Shown: piece by piece, positions 47,836 through 59,822 of the stretch
Layout: each line of letters begins with the position of its first letter
Numbering within the stretch: position 1 is the stretch's first letter
From: Ampullaceana balthica
Taxonomy: Eukaryota; Mollusca; Gastropoda; Lymnaeidae
Assembly: GCA_944989445.1 (NCBI GenBank)
Contig: CALYLW010000181.1
Location: 399,764 to 463,763 of the forward strand
DNA length: 64,000 bases
Reading direction: 5' to 3'
The notes under the pieces: generated by a model
What the model was told of the DNA's origin: nothing
Databases searched by the model: none
Seen by the model: only the letters and a program-made list of their open reading frames with translations
Program-made: the position numbers and the translations under genes

Positions 47836-50819
47836 CTAGGTTGTGCTGCGGCACCGTGGCGCCTGCGGCGCCCACTTTTTTTGGGCGCCTACGGCGCCCA
47901 CCTTTTTCAAAAGCCCAACTAACTTGTCCTTGTTTGATAAATACGAAATATTAAACTTTCTGAAATGTACACAAAGTATTTTATAATAGGGGTTGTAGGG
48001 CGCCTACTGCGCCCACTTTGTTTTTTGATTTTATAATTAACCATGATCAAATCCTCTTTTTAAATCCCTTATATTAACTTAACCGCCGTCTCTCTCTGTC
48101 TCTCTGTCTGTCTTGGTCGGGCACCGCGGAAAAACAGAAGTAAAAAATGACCCACTTCCCGTCATGCCATCGAGCTGAAATTTGGCATACGGACCCGTGT
48201 CACCTAACAATGCATCGTATCAAAAATTCAGATCGATCGAACGTACAGTTATTAAATAAATGCAATTTTAGTTTATCTATATAAACTATATGTAGCAGTC
48301 ACTATCGTTTACATTTTACGGGTCACTTGACTTCACTCCAGGCAGAGGTGAACACATCTCGTGTTTTAACCAGGTGTACCGGCGTGCTTTTGTTTACATT
48401 TTGCGTGTCACGCTGAGCTCGGTCCAGCGATCGGTGACAAGACCTTTCTCGGGTTAAAAACAAAGGGGAGTTAACACAGATTCAGTCTGTAAATATTTGT
48501 CGCATTTGAACATAATCAATACTTTTAGTTATGTCTCATATATAAGGGATTTATAGTCACAAACTTTGTTTTGACGGTTTTGTTTTATTAAATCCTTTAT
48601 ATTAACTCCTGGTGTCTGGTTGCGCCCTTGTCGCCAAAACTTTGGATCCATTTTAAACCCACTTCCTCGTAAGGTAGCGATCTGAAATTTTTCAGGCCGT
48701 TTCATACCGATGATAAAAACAACGTATCAAAATTTCAGATCAATCGCATGTACCGTAATTAAATGATTGATTTTTATATTATTTTATTTATTCCTATGTA
48801 TCATGTTATTTTTTGAGATAGAGCGTCGCGGTGCGTATTATATTGAACAACCTTTCTGTCGCGCAATAAGGTGCGTATTTTATTGACAACACTTTTCATA
48901 AACATATTCCTGATCGGTGCGCATTATATTAAACCTGCTTTACGACACAACTACAATTTTGTATTTTTTGGATGGTATTGCGCTGCGTATTATAATGACC
49001 ATTCTTTTAGTTACGTCTCGTACATAAAGGATTTAGTAAAAAACTTGGTTTTTTACGTTTAAAAAAAACATTAAATCCTTTATATTAACTCGTGGTGTCT
49101 AGTTGAACCCTTGATTGCTTGCTTGTCGCCAAAACTTTTGATCAATTTTTAACCCACTTCCGCTTAAGCTAGCGAGCTGAAATTTTGCAGACAGTTTTGT
49201 GCCGATGATAAAAACAATGTATCAAAATTGCAGATCGATCGCATGTACCGTAATTAAATGATTGATTTTTAGATTATTTTATTTATTCCTATGTATCATG
49301 TAATTTTTTGAGATAGAGCGTCGCGGTGCGTATTATATTGAACAACCTTTCTGTCGCGCAATAAGGTGCGTATTTTATTGACAACACTTTATAAACATAT
49401 TCATGATCGGTGCGCATTATGTTAAACATGTTTTACGACACAACAGCAATTTTGTATTTTTGGATGGTCTTGCGCTGCGTATTATAATGAACATTCTTTT
49501 AGTTACGTCTAGTACATAAATGATTTATAGTGAAAAACTTGGTTTTTTATGGTTTTTAAATCTTTTATATTAACTCGTGGTGTCTGCGGCCGCCCGCCCT
49601 TGCTTGTCGCCAAAACTTTTGATCAATTTTTATCCCACTTGTTTCTAAGCTAGCGAGCTGAAATTTTGCAGGCAGTTTCGTACCACAATGTATCAAAATT
49701 TTAGATCGATTGCATGTTCCGTAATTAAATTATTGATTTTTTAAGATTATTTTATTTATTCCTATGTATCATGCTATTTTTTGAGATAGAGCGTCGCGGT
49801 GCGTATTATATTGAACAAACTTTCTGTCGCGCAATAAGGTGCGTATTTTTATTGACAGCTCTTTTTATAAACATTCCTGATCGGTGCGCATTATATTAAA
49901 CATGTTTTACGACACAACTGCAATTTTGTATTTCTGGATGGTCTGGCGCTGCGTATTATAATGAACATTCTTTTAGTTACGTCTCGTACATAAAGGATTT
50001 ATAGTGAAAAACTTGGTTTTTTACGGGTTTTTTAAATTTTAAATTAAATCCTTTAAATGAACTCGTGGTATCTGGTTGTTTGTTTGAACCCTTGATTGCT
50101 TGCTTGTCGCCAAAACTTTTGATCAATTTTGAACCCACTACCTCGTAAGCTAGCGAGCTGAAATTTTGCAGACAGTTTGGTAGCGATGATAAAAACAACG
50201 TATAAAAATTTCAGATCGATCGCATGTACCGTAATTAAATTGTTGATTTTTTAGATTATTTTATTTATTCCTATGTATCATGTTATTTTTTTTAGATAGA
50301 GTGTAAGAGTGCGCATTATATTGAACAAACTTTCTGTCGCGCAATAAGGTGCGTATTTTATTGACACCACTTTTTATAAACATATTCCTGATCGGTGCGC
50401 ATTATATTAAACATGTTTTACGACACAACTACAATTTTGTATTTTTGGATGGTCTTGCGCTGCGTATTATAATGAACATTCTTTTAGATATGTCTCATAC
50501 ATAAAGGATTTATATATTTAAAAACTTGTTTTTTTACGTTTTTTTTATTACATTGTTCCCTTTTCCAAAATTAAAATATTAGCTAAAACAATGACGTCAT
50601 ATAATATTTTTTTACAGCGCATCTTTAATTTATAATCATTTTGCGCACCGATGTACACCTTGTATTTTAAAATATAAGATCAAACAATGACGTCATATAA
50701 AAAAAAATTACAGTGCTAATCACCACACGATTTGTTAACTGCTATAGACTGTTGTAAATCGTTCCTCAGCGTTCCACATCCAATGAGTGAGTGAGTGACT
50801 TGGACTATTATATTATTTA
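47836..50819 (-). mobile_element. Helitron-like element H3 with five-unit internal array
   Basis: Read on the minus strand, it begins near 50819 (aaataatataatagtccaag) and ends in GGCGCC palindromes and CTAG at 47839-47836, followed by T. The 5' module (gtcactcactcactcattgg, then gttccacatcc complement) and the 3' module (aaacaaggacaagttagttg complement) flank an array of five long repeats (48053-50552). No helicase or other coding region is seen, so it would depend on enzymes supplied elsewhere. Confidence 0.65.
48053..50552 (-). repeat. Array of one ~538-bp and four ~485-505-bp long tandem repeats
   Basis: Unit starts (aatcctttatattaac-type) lie at 48591, 49074, 49559 and 50047, giving periods of 483, 485 and 488 bp. 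The first unit (48053-48590) is a divergent subtype matching the solo insertion at 41207. Units carry ttttggcgacaag, gatcgatcgcatgtaccg and gcgcaataaggtgcgtatt (complements of H1). The third full unit contains gcggccgc (49576). They are longer than the minisatellites but ordered, suggesting satellite formation from a mobile element. Confidence 0.9.
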
Positions 50820-51270
50820 CTAGGGGTTGTAAGGCGCCTAAGGCGCGCACAGCGGCTGTAGGGCGCCTGGGGCGCCCACTTTTTTTGGGTCAAAACCCCA
50901 AGTAACTTATCTTTGTTTGATAAATACGTAATCTTAAACTTCCTGAAATGTACACAAAACATTTTATAATTATAAATCCTCTAATTCTATTCTTACATCG
51001 TTCCCTTTTCCAAAATTAAGATATAAGCTAAAACAATGACGTCATATAATATTTTTTACAGCGCGTCTTTAATTTGTAATTAATTTGCACACCTTTTGAT
51101 GTACACCTTGTATTAAATATAAGATCAAACAATGACGTCATATAAAAAATTTTTTACAGCGCTAATCACCACACGATTTTTTAACTGCTTTAGATTGTTG
51201 TACATCGTTCCTCAGCGTTCCACATCCAGTAAGTGAGTGAGTGACTTGGACTATTATATTATTTATGTGA
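50820..51270 (-). mobile_element. Helitron-like element H4 (short, no array)
   Basis: CTAG at 50823-50820 is followed on the minus strand by the start of H3, giving a head-to-tail junction. Its own start on the minus strand is TCACATAAATAATATAATAG (51270-51251). The body holds the 3' module with two GGCGCC-rich palindromes (50831-50878) and the 5' module including gtgagtgagtgacttgg. Confidence 0.65.
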
Positions 51271-51479
51271 CGGGCCAGTGAATACGGATCGAGTTGTCGA
51301 AGATTCCGGCAAATAAATTGTTGCACCATTTAAAGCTCTGCGCCAAATTTACAGCTGGCTCACAGGAGAGAGAGGAAGTAGGTTCAAAAATTGGTTCAAA
51401 CAAATTAATGGAAGCGGCAAAGTTCAATTTGCATAAATAGAAATCGCGCCGTGATGTGAAGAAATTAAAGGTATATAAT

Positions 51480-51530
51480 TCATTATTATTATTATTTTAT
51501 TTTTTTTAAATACTATTTTTATAAATATAA

Positions 51531-51586
<56 letters not shown>

Positions 51587-51588
51587 GT
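51480..51588. repeat. (ATT)n microsatellite
   Basis: TTA/ATT trinucleotide run, purest at 51533-51585. Confidence 0.95.
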
Positions 51589-51768
51589 TCATTTTGTATT
51601 CATTCTTTAAATGACTGTGCTATTAACTAGAAAAGTGATGTATGAAGAAAACGATAACTTTTTTGTGTGTGCAGACCCAAGTTTTAATTTGTTCCCGGAA
51701 TAACCTCTAGAGCCGATGCGCCATACATGACCGGGAGATGGTGGTTGTGGTCAAAGCGTGACTACTCG

Positions 51769-51919
51769 GCCGCGCAGTTTAGAATTACTGCGCAGCAAAT
51801 TTTTAAAAAAAATATTGAACACAAATTGGAAGCTGTGAAACTTTGCAAAAGAGTGTGTTTTTTTTAAAAATTGTTTTTTTACTTTGCACAATGACTAACA
51901 AAACTTAGAAGGAACATTG
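51769..51919 (-). mobile_element. hAT-type MITE, CAATGTTCCCT family, copy 7 (truncated)
   Basis: The right end aggaacattg and internal gccgcgcagtttagaattac match the family in reverse. The left terminal repeat is missing. Confidence 0.7.
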
Positions 51920-52425
51920 GTGGGGAGTGGGGGTGCATTTCATTTGACATTCTCAAACTTTCTTTCCGCTTGTGTCCATAAATACTATGGTTGAAATCGT
52001 TAAGTAAATAATTATGTTGTTTAAAATGCCCAAATATTTGTGTGATGTTTTTGTTCTCAGTACTGTGTGAGTGAGACACGTATCTTGAGATCGGTAAGAT
52101 GCCCCAGCTCAGTTAAACAGCCTACCGCAGACCGATAACAACCTGGTCTCTGATATTGTCGTGGTTCAAGTTTGGGCCCGTGGAGAGAGAGAGAGATTTA
52201 ACGCGGTATAAGTGATTACGTTATTATAAATCTTTTGCCACATTAAATATGTGTGTACTTTGTATCATCATATATAAATTATATTTACGCTCAATTATGT
52301 AGCCTAACGCTAAGGGACATCACTCTGCTTTTTTAAAATTTTGCGTTGTAAGCAGTGCTGATTGACTCAAATAGTTATTTTTTGGTGCAGTAATTTGGTG
52401 CGCTGCTTTCTAAAATTTCTTAAAA

Positions 52426-52928
52426 AATCGTGTGGTGATTAGCCCTGAAAAAATTATTATATAAATACTTTGTTTAATTTTCAGGAATATTTCGTATTTA
52501 TCATACAAGGATAAGTTACTTGGGCTTTTGACAAAAAAATAGATACAGCCTCTATTTAAAATTACTTTGTGTACATTTAAGGTAGTTTAATATTACGTAT
52601 CTATCATACAAGGACAAGTTTGTTGGGCTTTTGAAAAATTAAAGTGGGCGCCGCAGCACAACCTATGTGATATACATACTTTGTGTACATTTCAGGAATA
52701 TTTCGTATTTATCATACAAGGATAAGTTACTTGGGCTTTTGACATTAAAAAAAAATAAAAATATTTAAAAAAATATTATAATATACTTTGTGTACATTTA
52801 AGAAATTTTAATATTACGTATTTATCATACAAGGACAAGTTAGTTGGGCTTTTGAAAAAAAGGTGGGCGCCTTAGGCGCCCTTAAAAAAGGGGCGCCGCA
52901 GCCGCCACGGCGCCGCAGCAGAAACTAG
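52426..52928 (+). mobile_element. Helitron-like element H5 with repeated 3' modules
   Basis: Contains four versions of the ~110-bp 3' module (ttatcatacaaggataagtt, then acttgggctttt). Some are followed by GGCGCC palindromes (52645, 52865-52915). It ends CTAG at 52925-52928, followed by T and the start of H6. The start is unclear. Multiplied 3' ends suggest repeated truncated insertions or end duplication. Confidence 0.55.
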
Positions 52929-53277
52929 TAAATAATATAAAAGCCCAAGTCACTCCCTGTTGGGAAGGATGTGGAACTCTGAGGAACGATGTACAACAGT
53001 CTATAGCAGTTGAAAAATCGTGTGTTGATTAGCACTGTAAAAATATTTAATATGACGTCATTGTTTGATCTTATATTTTAAAATACAAGGTGTGCATCGG
53101 TGCGCATGATGATTATAAATTAAAGATGTAAAATACTTTGTGTACATTCCAGGAAGTTTAATATTTCGTATTTATCAAACAAGGATAAGTTACTTGGGCT
53201 TTTGACAAAGGTTGGCACCATAGGCGCCCTAAAAGAAGTGGGCGCCGCAGGCGCCACGGCGCCCTGGCACAATCTAG
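52929..53277 (+). mobile_element. Helitron-like element H6
   Basis: Starts taaataatataaaagcccaa directly after the CTAG of H5. It includes gaggaacgatgtacaacag, gacgtcattgtttgatc and the 3' module, and ends in ggcgccacggcgccctgg and CTAG (53274-53277), then T. Non-coding. Confidence 0.65.
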
Positions 53278-53383
53278 TTTTATATATAAGTGTATTTATG
53301 TACTTCGTAACAAAGTAAATGTGTGTGTACTCTTTATCACAGTAAACATTCGTGCGCATGATGTCGAGTTAAGAATTCGAATC

Positions 53384-53648
53384 CCTAGGGGCAGTACGTC
53401 ACGCTATCTTTGACCATTTTTAACTTCCCCCTCCCCCTGTCTCAAATCTAGGACCCCCCCCCCTAAAGTACGTCACACTTTGGAACAGAAAATTTCTTTT
53501 TTATTAACAAAATAATTAAATTTTAATATAAAACACCGCGACGTCAAACATGGCCGGACCCTCTTCCCCCCTGTCACAAACTGTCACACTTTCTTACACC
53601 CCGTCCCCTCCCAACCTCTGAAGCGTGACGTACTTTATGGACGGCCCC
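53384..53648. mobile_element. Possible MITE with CCGTCCATAAAGTACGTCACGC end
   Basis: The left cagtacgtcacgc and right gcgtgacgtactttatggac are inverted. The right end resembles the nested MITEs inside the hAT copies; the left end appears shortened. Confidence 0.5.
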
Positions 53649-53649
53649 C

Positions 53650-55790
53650 TACCTTACGCTGAAAAAGTAAGCTGTATCTGATGTCGTCCGGAACATCTGC
53701 TCAACTGCGGCCGTATCTATTTCTTGTTTAAGGGGAAACTTTACTTGAATCGGTCATTGATGAAAGTAACTGAAAGTCATTTTATGTTGAAGAACATTCT
53801 CTAACTCTTGGAACGAATTTAAGTAAAGCAGATGTTTTGTTGTTGTTGTAGTTGTTGGGACAAAGAGGCAATATAATGGGATTTTGACCAATCGAAGGCA
53901 AGAAAAAGTTTTACACTCTCGACTCCAATTTTATTTGACAGCAACAAAACAAAAACCGCGGATGACGGGTTTTGGTTTTTTTTTAAGTGAGATTTTTTTA
54001 ATCAAATTAACAATGTCTTTTTGTGGTTTGGTCAAAGAATTCATATTTAGGGTGTCTAAATGTGTCTTGGTGTGTCTTGGTGAATGATGTCAACTCAAAC
54101 GAACATCACAATGACTTCAAATCATGACCATCATCTTTACGATATGACAAAAGTGTGTGTGTTTTTTTGGTGTGTTTTTTTTAAGCCACCCAAATTTCGC
54201 ACCCCATTAATTAAGCCTTTTAACTCCCCCTCTAAGATTTTCATTAGAGGATTAAAATTATTTTTTAAAAGAAATTTTAATAAAAAAAACCCACGCTTGA
54301 AATTTATTATTTCAATTCTATTATCCTTTTTTTTTAAAAACATGTTTGTTCAACCGAGTTTAACTTTAAAAAGAAAAGTGTTTGAACTTGGACAAACTTT
54401 TAAACCTAACTTCATTAAATCCAGGTTGTTTCTTTTTAAATTTAAAAAAAAATCACTCTACCAGCAAACATAAATTACGAAGAGTCTATTGAAAAATGAC
54501 AATTTTCTCGCCACCACCCCACTCCCATTGGTTACGAATGTAAACCGCAAGTTATAATTATATACTTGCCTTGCCGACCATCGTACGGGCGAAGCTTCTT
54601 GATAAAGCGCCCCCATCAGGCTTATTTCAAACAGCAGCTTTAAGAGTTGTTACCCTTTGATGGTTTTTCCCGTCAGGTAACTCGGATTCAGATAAGAGCA
54701 CAAAAAAAAATTGGAGTCGGGATCTTCATTTTTTTTAGAGGAATCGAATATCGGATCTGGTAGACTGACAACAAAACACTCGTTTGAATCGTGATAAGCC
54801 TAACTGAATTATCAATAAACCATTGATTATGTAATATTATATTTAAAAATTCATTAATTTTTTGTGTTACTGCAGTTAATGAAAATCTCTGTGACGTGAA
54901 AAGATGTATTCGTAATCGATGTCATTTTGAGAATAATACTCTAATACTCCACTTAAACGCCATCACTGCGTGTGTGTTTTTTCCCCAATCTCCTTTATTA
55001 AGGAAGTCAATTTGCTGTCTGATTCACACTCCTTTGTCACCCAACAACAGCTTAGCGAGTCGCCACCCCTTGCAGTAGCGTTGACTTTTAATCCAATGCA
55101 CGAGCTATCTGCCGAGGGCTTCCATGTCCCCTTTTTAAAAGAAGAAGACGAAGAAAGAAAAGCAATGTGTTAAAAAAAATATCTCTTCACAACCAAGTCA
55201 ATGTTACGGTTAATGTTTCACAACGAATTATGATGAAGTCTGCTGAACGCGCAAGGCCCTGGCTTTTATTGGAAGCTCAGCGGGGTGGAATGTGATAACA
55301 AAATAACATTCAATGCCACCTTTTTTTATTTTTCCTATTTTTATTCAAAAGTATATATAATTAGTAGACTGAATATTATGAAAAGGAATATTTTGAATTT
55401 CTAGTCTACAGTAATTTATCTTTAAATTTAAAAAAAAGAAGAAAAGAAAGAAAATGTAATTATTATTATTTGTTACATTTGTGTGTGTGTGTGTGTGTGT
55501 GTGTGCTGGTATTAATTTTAAAAAAAAATAACAGTTTCAACTGGAACCTAAAGGATTCTCAAATTCAACTCACTAAGTGTATTATCATTTGTCAATTTAA
55601 TTTTTCTGGCTTTGGCTACCTATTTCAACAATTAAGTTGTCACATATCACTTTTATGTGTGTATGTAGGCGTTATTGAATAGCAACAAGTCTCTCACAAT
55701 GATTCATTGAAACACTTAATGTTAATAAATCAAACTTTAATACTGGAATACTCGGTGATTATACAATCAAGGTGGTCCAAGGTTAGTATT
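53650..55790. other. Unassigned DNA
   Basis: Mostly AT-rich, with (TG)n at 55482-55505. The longer frames (54084-54473 plus) are A/T-driven without motifs. Patches at 54500-54700 and 54900-55130 are more balanced in composition; a consensus-like TCF word ccctttgatgg is at 54653. No gene supported. Confidence 0.35.
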
Positions 55791-56614
55791 GCCGGGGGTG
55801 GGAGTGGGAAATAAGCACCCACTCCTCTCGAAATATCCCCATAGCTTGCGTCTCATAATAGCCTCTGCTAACCAAAGTCCAACTCATGGCCTTCTCGTAT
55901 GACTTGTAATGAAGTCTGGCGGATCACGTTTCAACTGACAGGAGAAGGGGTGAAGGCGGGCCGCTGGCGCCTTAAAACCAGCCGCTTCGGGCAGATGGGG
56001 CTCGTTAACCTTGATAGGTAGCTCATCTAGGAGAGGGAAACTCCAATCTCAAACCTCCGCTGTCTCGCGGCCACACCTGTTCACGGAGAGACTAAGGGAG
56101 TAAACCCTAACAGAAAATCAGGAGACGGAGTCCCTTAGGCAGTTTTATTGCGATGCGCTATATCTCTGGCAACTCCTGCGATGCAGATGGCACCTTGTTG
56201 TATCAGCTAAGCTGTTCCCCTGGAATCACCATCTGTGTGGAGAGAGAGGGCCTGCTGCCTGGGCAACAGCTGGTCTTTCTAAAGCTCTGCCTAGGCTATC
56301 GTAGCCTCCTGTGTTTTTTTTTCCTTCGCTACCTCCTCGACCCAATCCTGGAGAGGTCACTCCAGCTTCGCCGCAAGGCGTAGACACAACACGTGGAGCG
56401 GCAGTTACCGGTTATAAGCCTTTGCTCAATTGGCGTAGAGCTAGGCGCCAGGGGTCGTTCCAGACGGTGGGAGAGATTGCCATGTCTCACTGAGCATCTA
56501 CCGCCCGCCTTAAGCTGGGCAGCCCCCAGCCAGTAAGGTGATGTTCCGTCATGGCTCGCCTGCCCCATTGGGTGCATGGGGCTCAGAGTGATCAACTCAA
56601 CAAGCAAGCCATAA

Positions 56615-57784
56615 ACCCAAGCACCAACTGAAAAAATAAGAAAGAAGTTACCAGCACTTCGTTTAGCAAGCTGGAATGTCAGAACCCTCTGCACTGGTTT
56701 TAACTCTGACCCCTCATGTGCGGAAGATATATGGAAGACAGCGGACATTGACAGGGAACTTTCCCGTCTCGGCATCGACATTGCATGTCTACAGGAGACG
56801 CGGCTGGCTGAAAACGGCAAAGTGGTTGAGGCCAACTACACATTTGTCTGGCAAGGACTACCATCAGACAGACCAAGGCAGCATGGCGTTGGTTTTGCCA
56901 TAAAAAACTCTCTTATGTCATACGTTGAACTGGCGGCACTTGGCACTGAGAGGATACTCGGCATTAAACTTTCAACATCATCTGGCGCAGCCCATATCCT
57001 CAGCCTGTATGCACCAACTCTCTGCTCCGAAGAAGAGTTAAAAGACAACTTCTATGAGGCTCTAGACTCCGCAGTAGCAAATATTCCCACATATGAGAGT
57101 CTATACCTCCTCGGTGACTTCAACGCCAGGGTAGGTGCAGATCACAAAGCCTGGTCCACCAGCATTGGCTTACATGGCATTGGTAAAATTAATAACAACG
57201 GCCAGCGACTGCTCGAGCTATGCAGTACTCACAATCTGTGTATAACTAACACATTCTTCAAATGCAAGGACATCCACAAAGTGTCTTGGAGACATCCCCG
57301 CTCCAAGCACTGGCACCAGCTTGATCTGGTTCTCACCAGGCAATCTGATCTGGCCAGTGTGCTCCAAACACGCAGTTACCACAGTGCCGACTGTGACACA
57401 GACCACTCTTTGGTCGCAAGCAGAATCAAATTAATACCAAAGAAATTGTGTCACTCAACGAGCAAGGGTAAAACTCGCATCAACACGCAGAATATCAACT
57501 GCCCTGAGATAAGTGATCAACTTAACACCAAGCTTGAGCAAGCTCTTAAAGCCAACACCTCGCAGAAAGAAATCCCCAATCCGCATGATGCTATAGGGAC
57601 AGAACAAATCGATGCGAATTGGCTCCATATTCGAGACACTATTTACAACAACTCTCTTGCCGTCCTCGGGAGGAAGGAAAGAAAAAATGCAGATTGGTTT
57701 GTGGCCAACTGGGTTACAATGAATCCCGTGACGGAGACAAAAAAGAAAAGCTCTACTGGCCTACAAAGCTTCCCCAGGACCTGA
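56615..57784 (+). pseudogene. RTE-like ORF, endonuclease segment (frame broken at about 57740)
   Basis: Encodes an apurinic-type endonuclease that nicks target DNA to prime reverse transcription. Visible motifs in order: ASWNVRTL (about 56666), IACLQETRL, GVGFAIKNSL, LLGDFNARVG (about 57110), HQLDLVLT and the catalytic-His region CDTDHSLVASR (about 57390). The frame is open from 56615, but no ATG precedes the first motif, so the start may be non-ATG or lost by mutation. The frame ends at a stop at 57782 only because of a one-base shift in an A-rich run (57738-57749). The coding sense continues in the next frame. Confidence 0.85.
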
Positions 57785-59786
57785 CACCCTGAAATGTCTC
57801 AGAAATGCCAGAAACACAGCCCGGAAGACTGCACGTTTTTGCGCTAACACTTATTGGGTGGAATTATGCAAAAGCATTCAATCTGCTGCTGATCAGGGAG
57901 ATATAAAACAAATGTACGAAGGCATAAAAAAGGCCACTGGGCCCACAACTTCAAAGTCAGCTCCAATCAAGACAAAATCAGGTGAAATGATCACAGAACG
58001 AGACAAGCAGATGCGGCGCTGGACTGAGCACTATCTAGAACTCTATGCGACACAGAATGTAGTATCTGACTCTGCCATAGAAAGAATACCAGATCTACCA
58101 GTTCTAGATCAGCTTGATGCTCCACCGTCAATAGAGGAGCTTGGTAGGGCTATCGATCATCTGAGAAATGGGAAGGCCCCAGGCAACGATGGCATTCCAG
58201 CAGAAGTTCTTAAGCACGGCCAGCCAGCACTACTGAAGCCTCTGCACGAACTCATATGCGATTGCTGGGAACGCGGTCACATCCCACAGGACATGCGTGA
58301 CGCCAAAATAGTTACGCTTTATAAGAACAAAGGAGATCGCAGCGATTGCAATAACTATCGTGGTATCTCCTTACTGAGTATTGTGGGAAAGGCTTTTGCC
58401 AGAGTGATCCTTGCACGCCTGCAAATTCTGGCGCAAAATGTCTACCCAGAATCACAATGCGGTTTTCGGGCTGGCCGGTCAACAATGGACATGATCTTCT
58501 CACTCCGTCAGCCACAAGAGAAATGTCGGGAGCAACAGAAAGCCCTCTTTGTTGCCTTCATAGATCTAACAAAGGCTTTTGACCTGGTCAGCCGCGAGGG
58601 TCTGCTACGTATATTGGAAAAAATAGGATGCCCGCCGCGGCTTCTCTCCATCATCGAGTCCTTCCATACCAATATGCACAGCACAGTGCTCTTCGATGGT
58701 GCCACCTCAGAACCCTTCCCAGTTTGTAGCGGAGTCAAACAGGGCTGTGTACTGGCTCCAACACTCTTCGGTATCTTTTTCTCGATGCTACTGCGTCATG
58801 CATTCGAGGACTGTTTCGAGGGTGTAAACATCCATACCAGGGCGGATGGAAATCTGTACAACATCAGCCGTCTCCGTGCAAAGAGAAAAGTGGAAAATGT
58901 TTTAATTAGAGAGTTGCTCTTCGCGGATGACGCAGCCCTTACCTCACATTCAGAGATAGGTCTCCAACTTTTGGTCGACAAGTTCTCAGAGGCATGCAAA
59001 GATTTTGGTCTAACGATAAGCCTCAAAAAGACCAACATTATGAGACAAGGAACTGACTGCTTCCCAGCAATCTCCATTGAGGGAAACACCTTGGATGTCG
59101 TCGATGATTTTACCTACCTTGGCAGTAACATCACAAGCACACTCTCCCTGGAAAAGGAAATTGAAACCAGAATCGGCAAGGCTTCATCATTAATGGCTAG
59201 GCTGAATAAAAGAGTGTGGAACAATGCACAGCTCACTGCTAGGACAAAAATCACTGTGTATCAGGCCTGCGTGCTCAGCACACTCCTCTATGGCAGCGAG
59301 TGCTGGACGACCTATGCCAAACAAACAAAGCAACTCAACAGCTTCCACTTACGATGCTTGCGCAGGATTCTGCACATCAAGTGGCAGGACAAGATAACGA
59401 ATGTCGAGGTACTCAGAAGGAGTCATATGCTGAGCATGCACTCAATCCTGAGTGAGAGGCGCCTGCGGTGGCTGGGACATGTCCGCAGGATGAACTCGGA
59501 GCGCATTCCAAGAGCCCTGCTTTACGGTGAGCTGGCAACTGGTATGCGGAAGAGAGGACGCCCCTGCTTGCGCTTCAAGGATGTCTGCAAGAAAGACATG
59601 AGTCTGGCGCAGATAGACCATAAAACGTGGGAAACCATTGCTGAGGAACGCACCTCCTGGCGGGCTAAAGTACGCGAGGGCATCCAAGTCGCGGAAGCTT
59701 CCCTTACAGTCAAGAGCGAGGAGAAAAGGGCCAGGAGAAAGGGGAAGGAGGGTAGAGGAGCAGGAGGAAACGCCATCATCCCATGA
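57750..59786 (+). pseudogene. RTE-like ORF, reverse transcriptase segment
   Basis: Continuation of the endonuclease segment in the shifted frame, open without interruption to the stop at 59784-59786. Reverse transcriptase motifs in order: GKAPGNDGIPAEVLKHG (about 58170), NNYRGISLLSIVGKAFARV, SQCGFRAGRSTMDMIF, FIDLTKAFDLVSREG (catalytic Asp), GVKQGCVLAPTLFGI, LLFADDAAL (catalytic FADD near 58920), KKTNIM and FTYLGS. The C-terminal RRLRWLGHVRRM...RIPRALLYGEL...GRP block (about 59455-59570) is typical of RTE-like proteins. All key catalytic residues are present. A single upstream frameshift separates it from an otherwise intact ORF. Host annotations often mislabel such ORFs as craniofacial development protein 2-like. 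Confidence 0.9.
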
Positions 59787-59822
59787 GGATGGACGGATGC
59801 CATAGTTAGATAGATAGAGAGA

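Larger units (their letters stand above)
55795..59822 (+). mobile_element. Near-complete RTE-like non-LTR retrotransposon
   Basis: About 4 kb comprising a GC-richer 5' UTR (roughly 55800-56614), one long coding region for endonuclease plus reverse transcriptase (56615-59786), a very short 3' UTR and a simple tail of tagatagatagagagata (59804-59822). The single ORF, APE-type endonuclease and short 3' end fit the RTE clade. The exact 5' boundary is uncertain. One frameshift separates the two enzyme domains. Composition differs clearly from the AT-rich surroundings. Confidence 0.88.
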
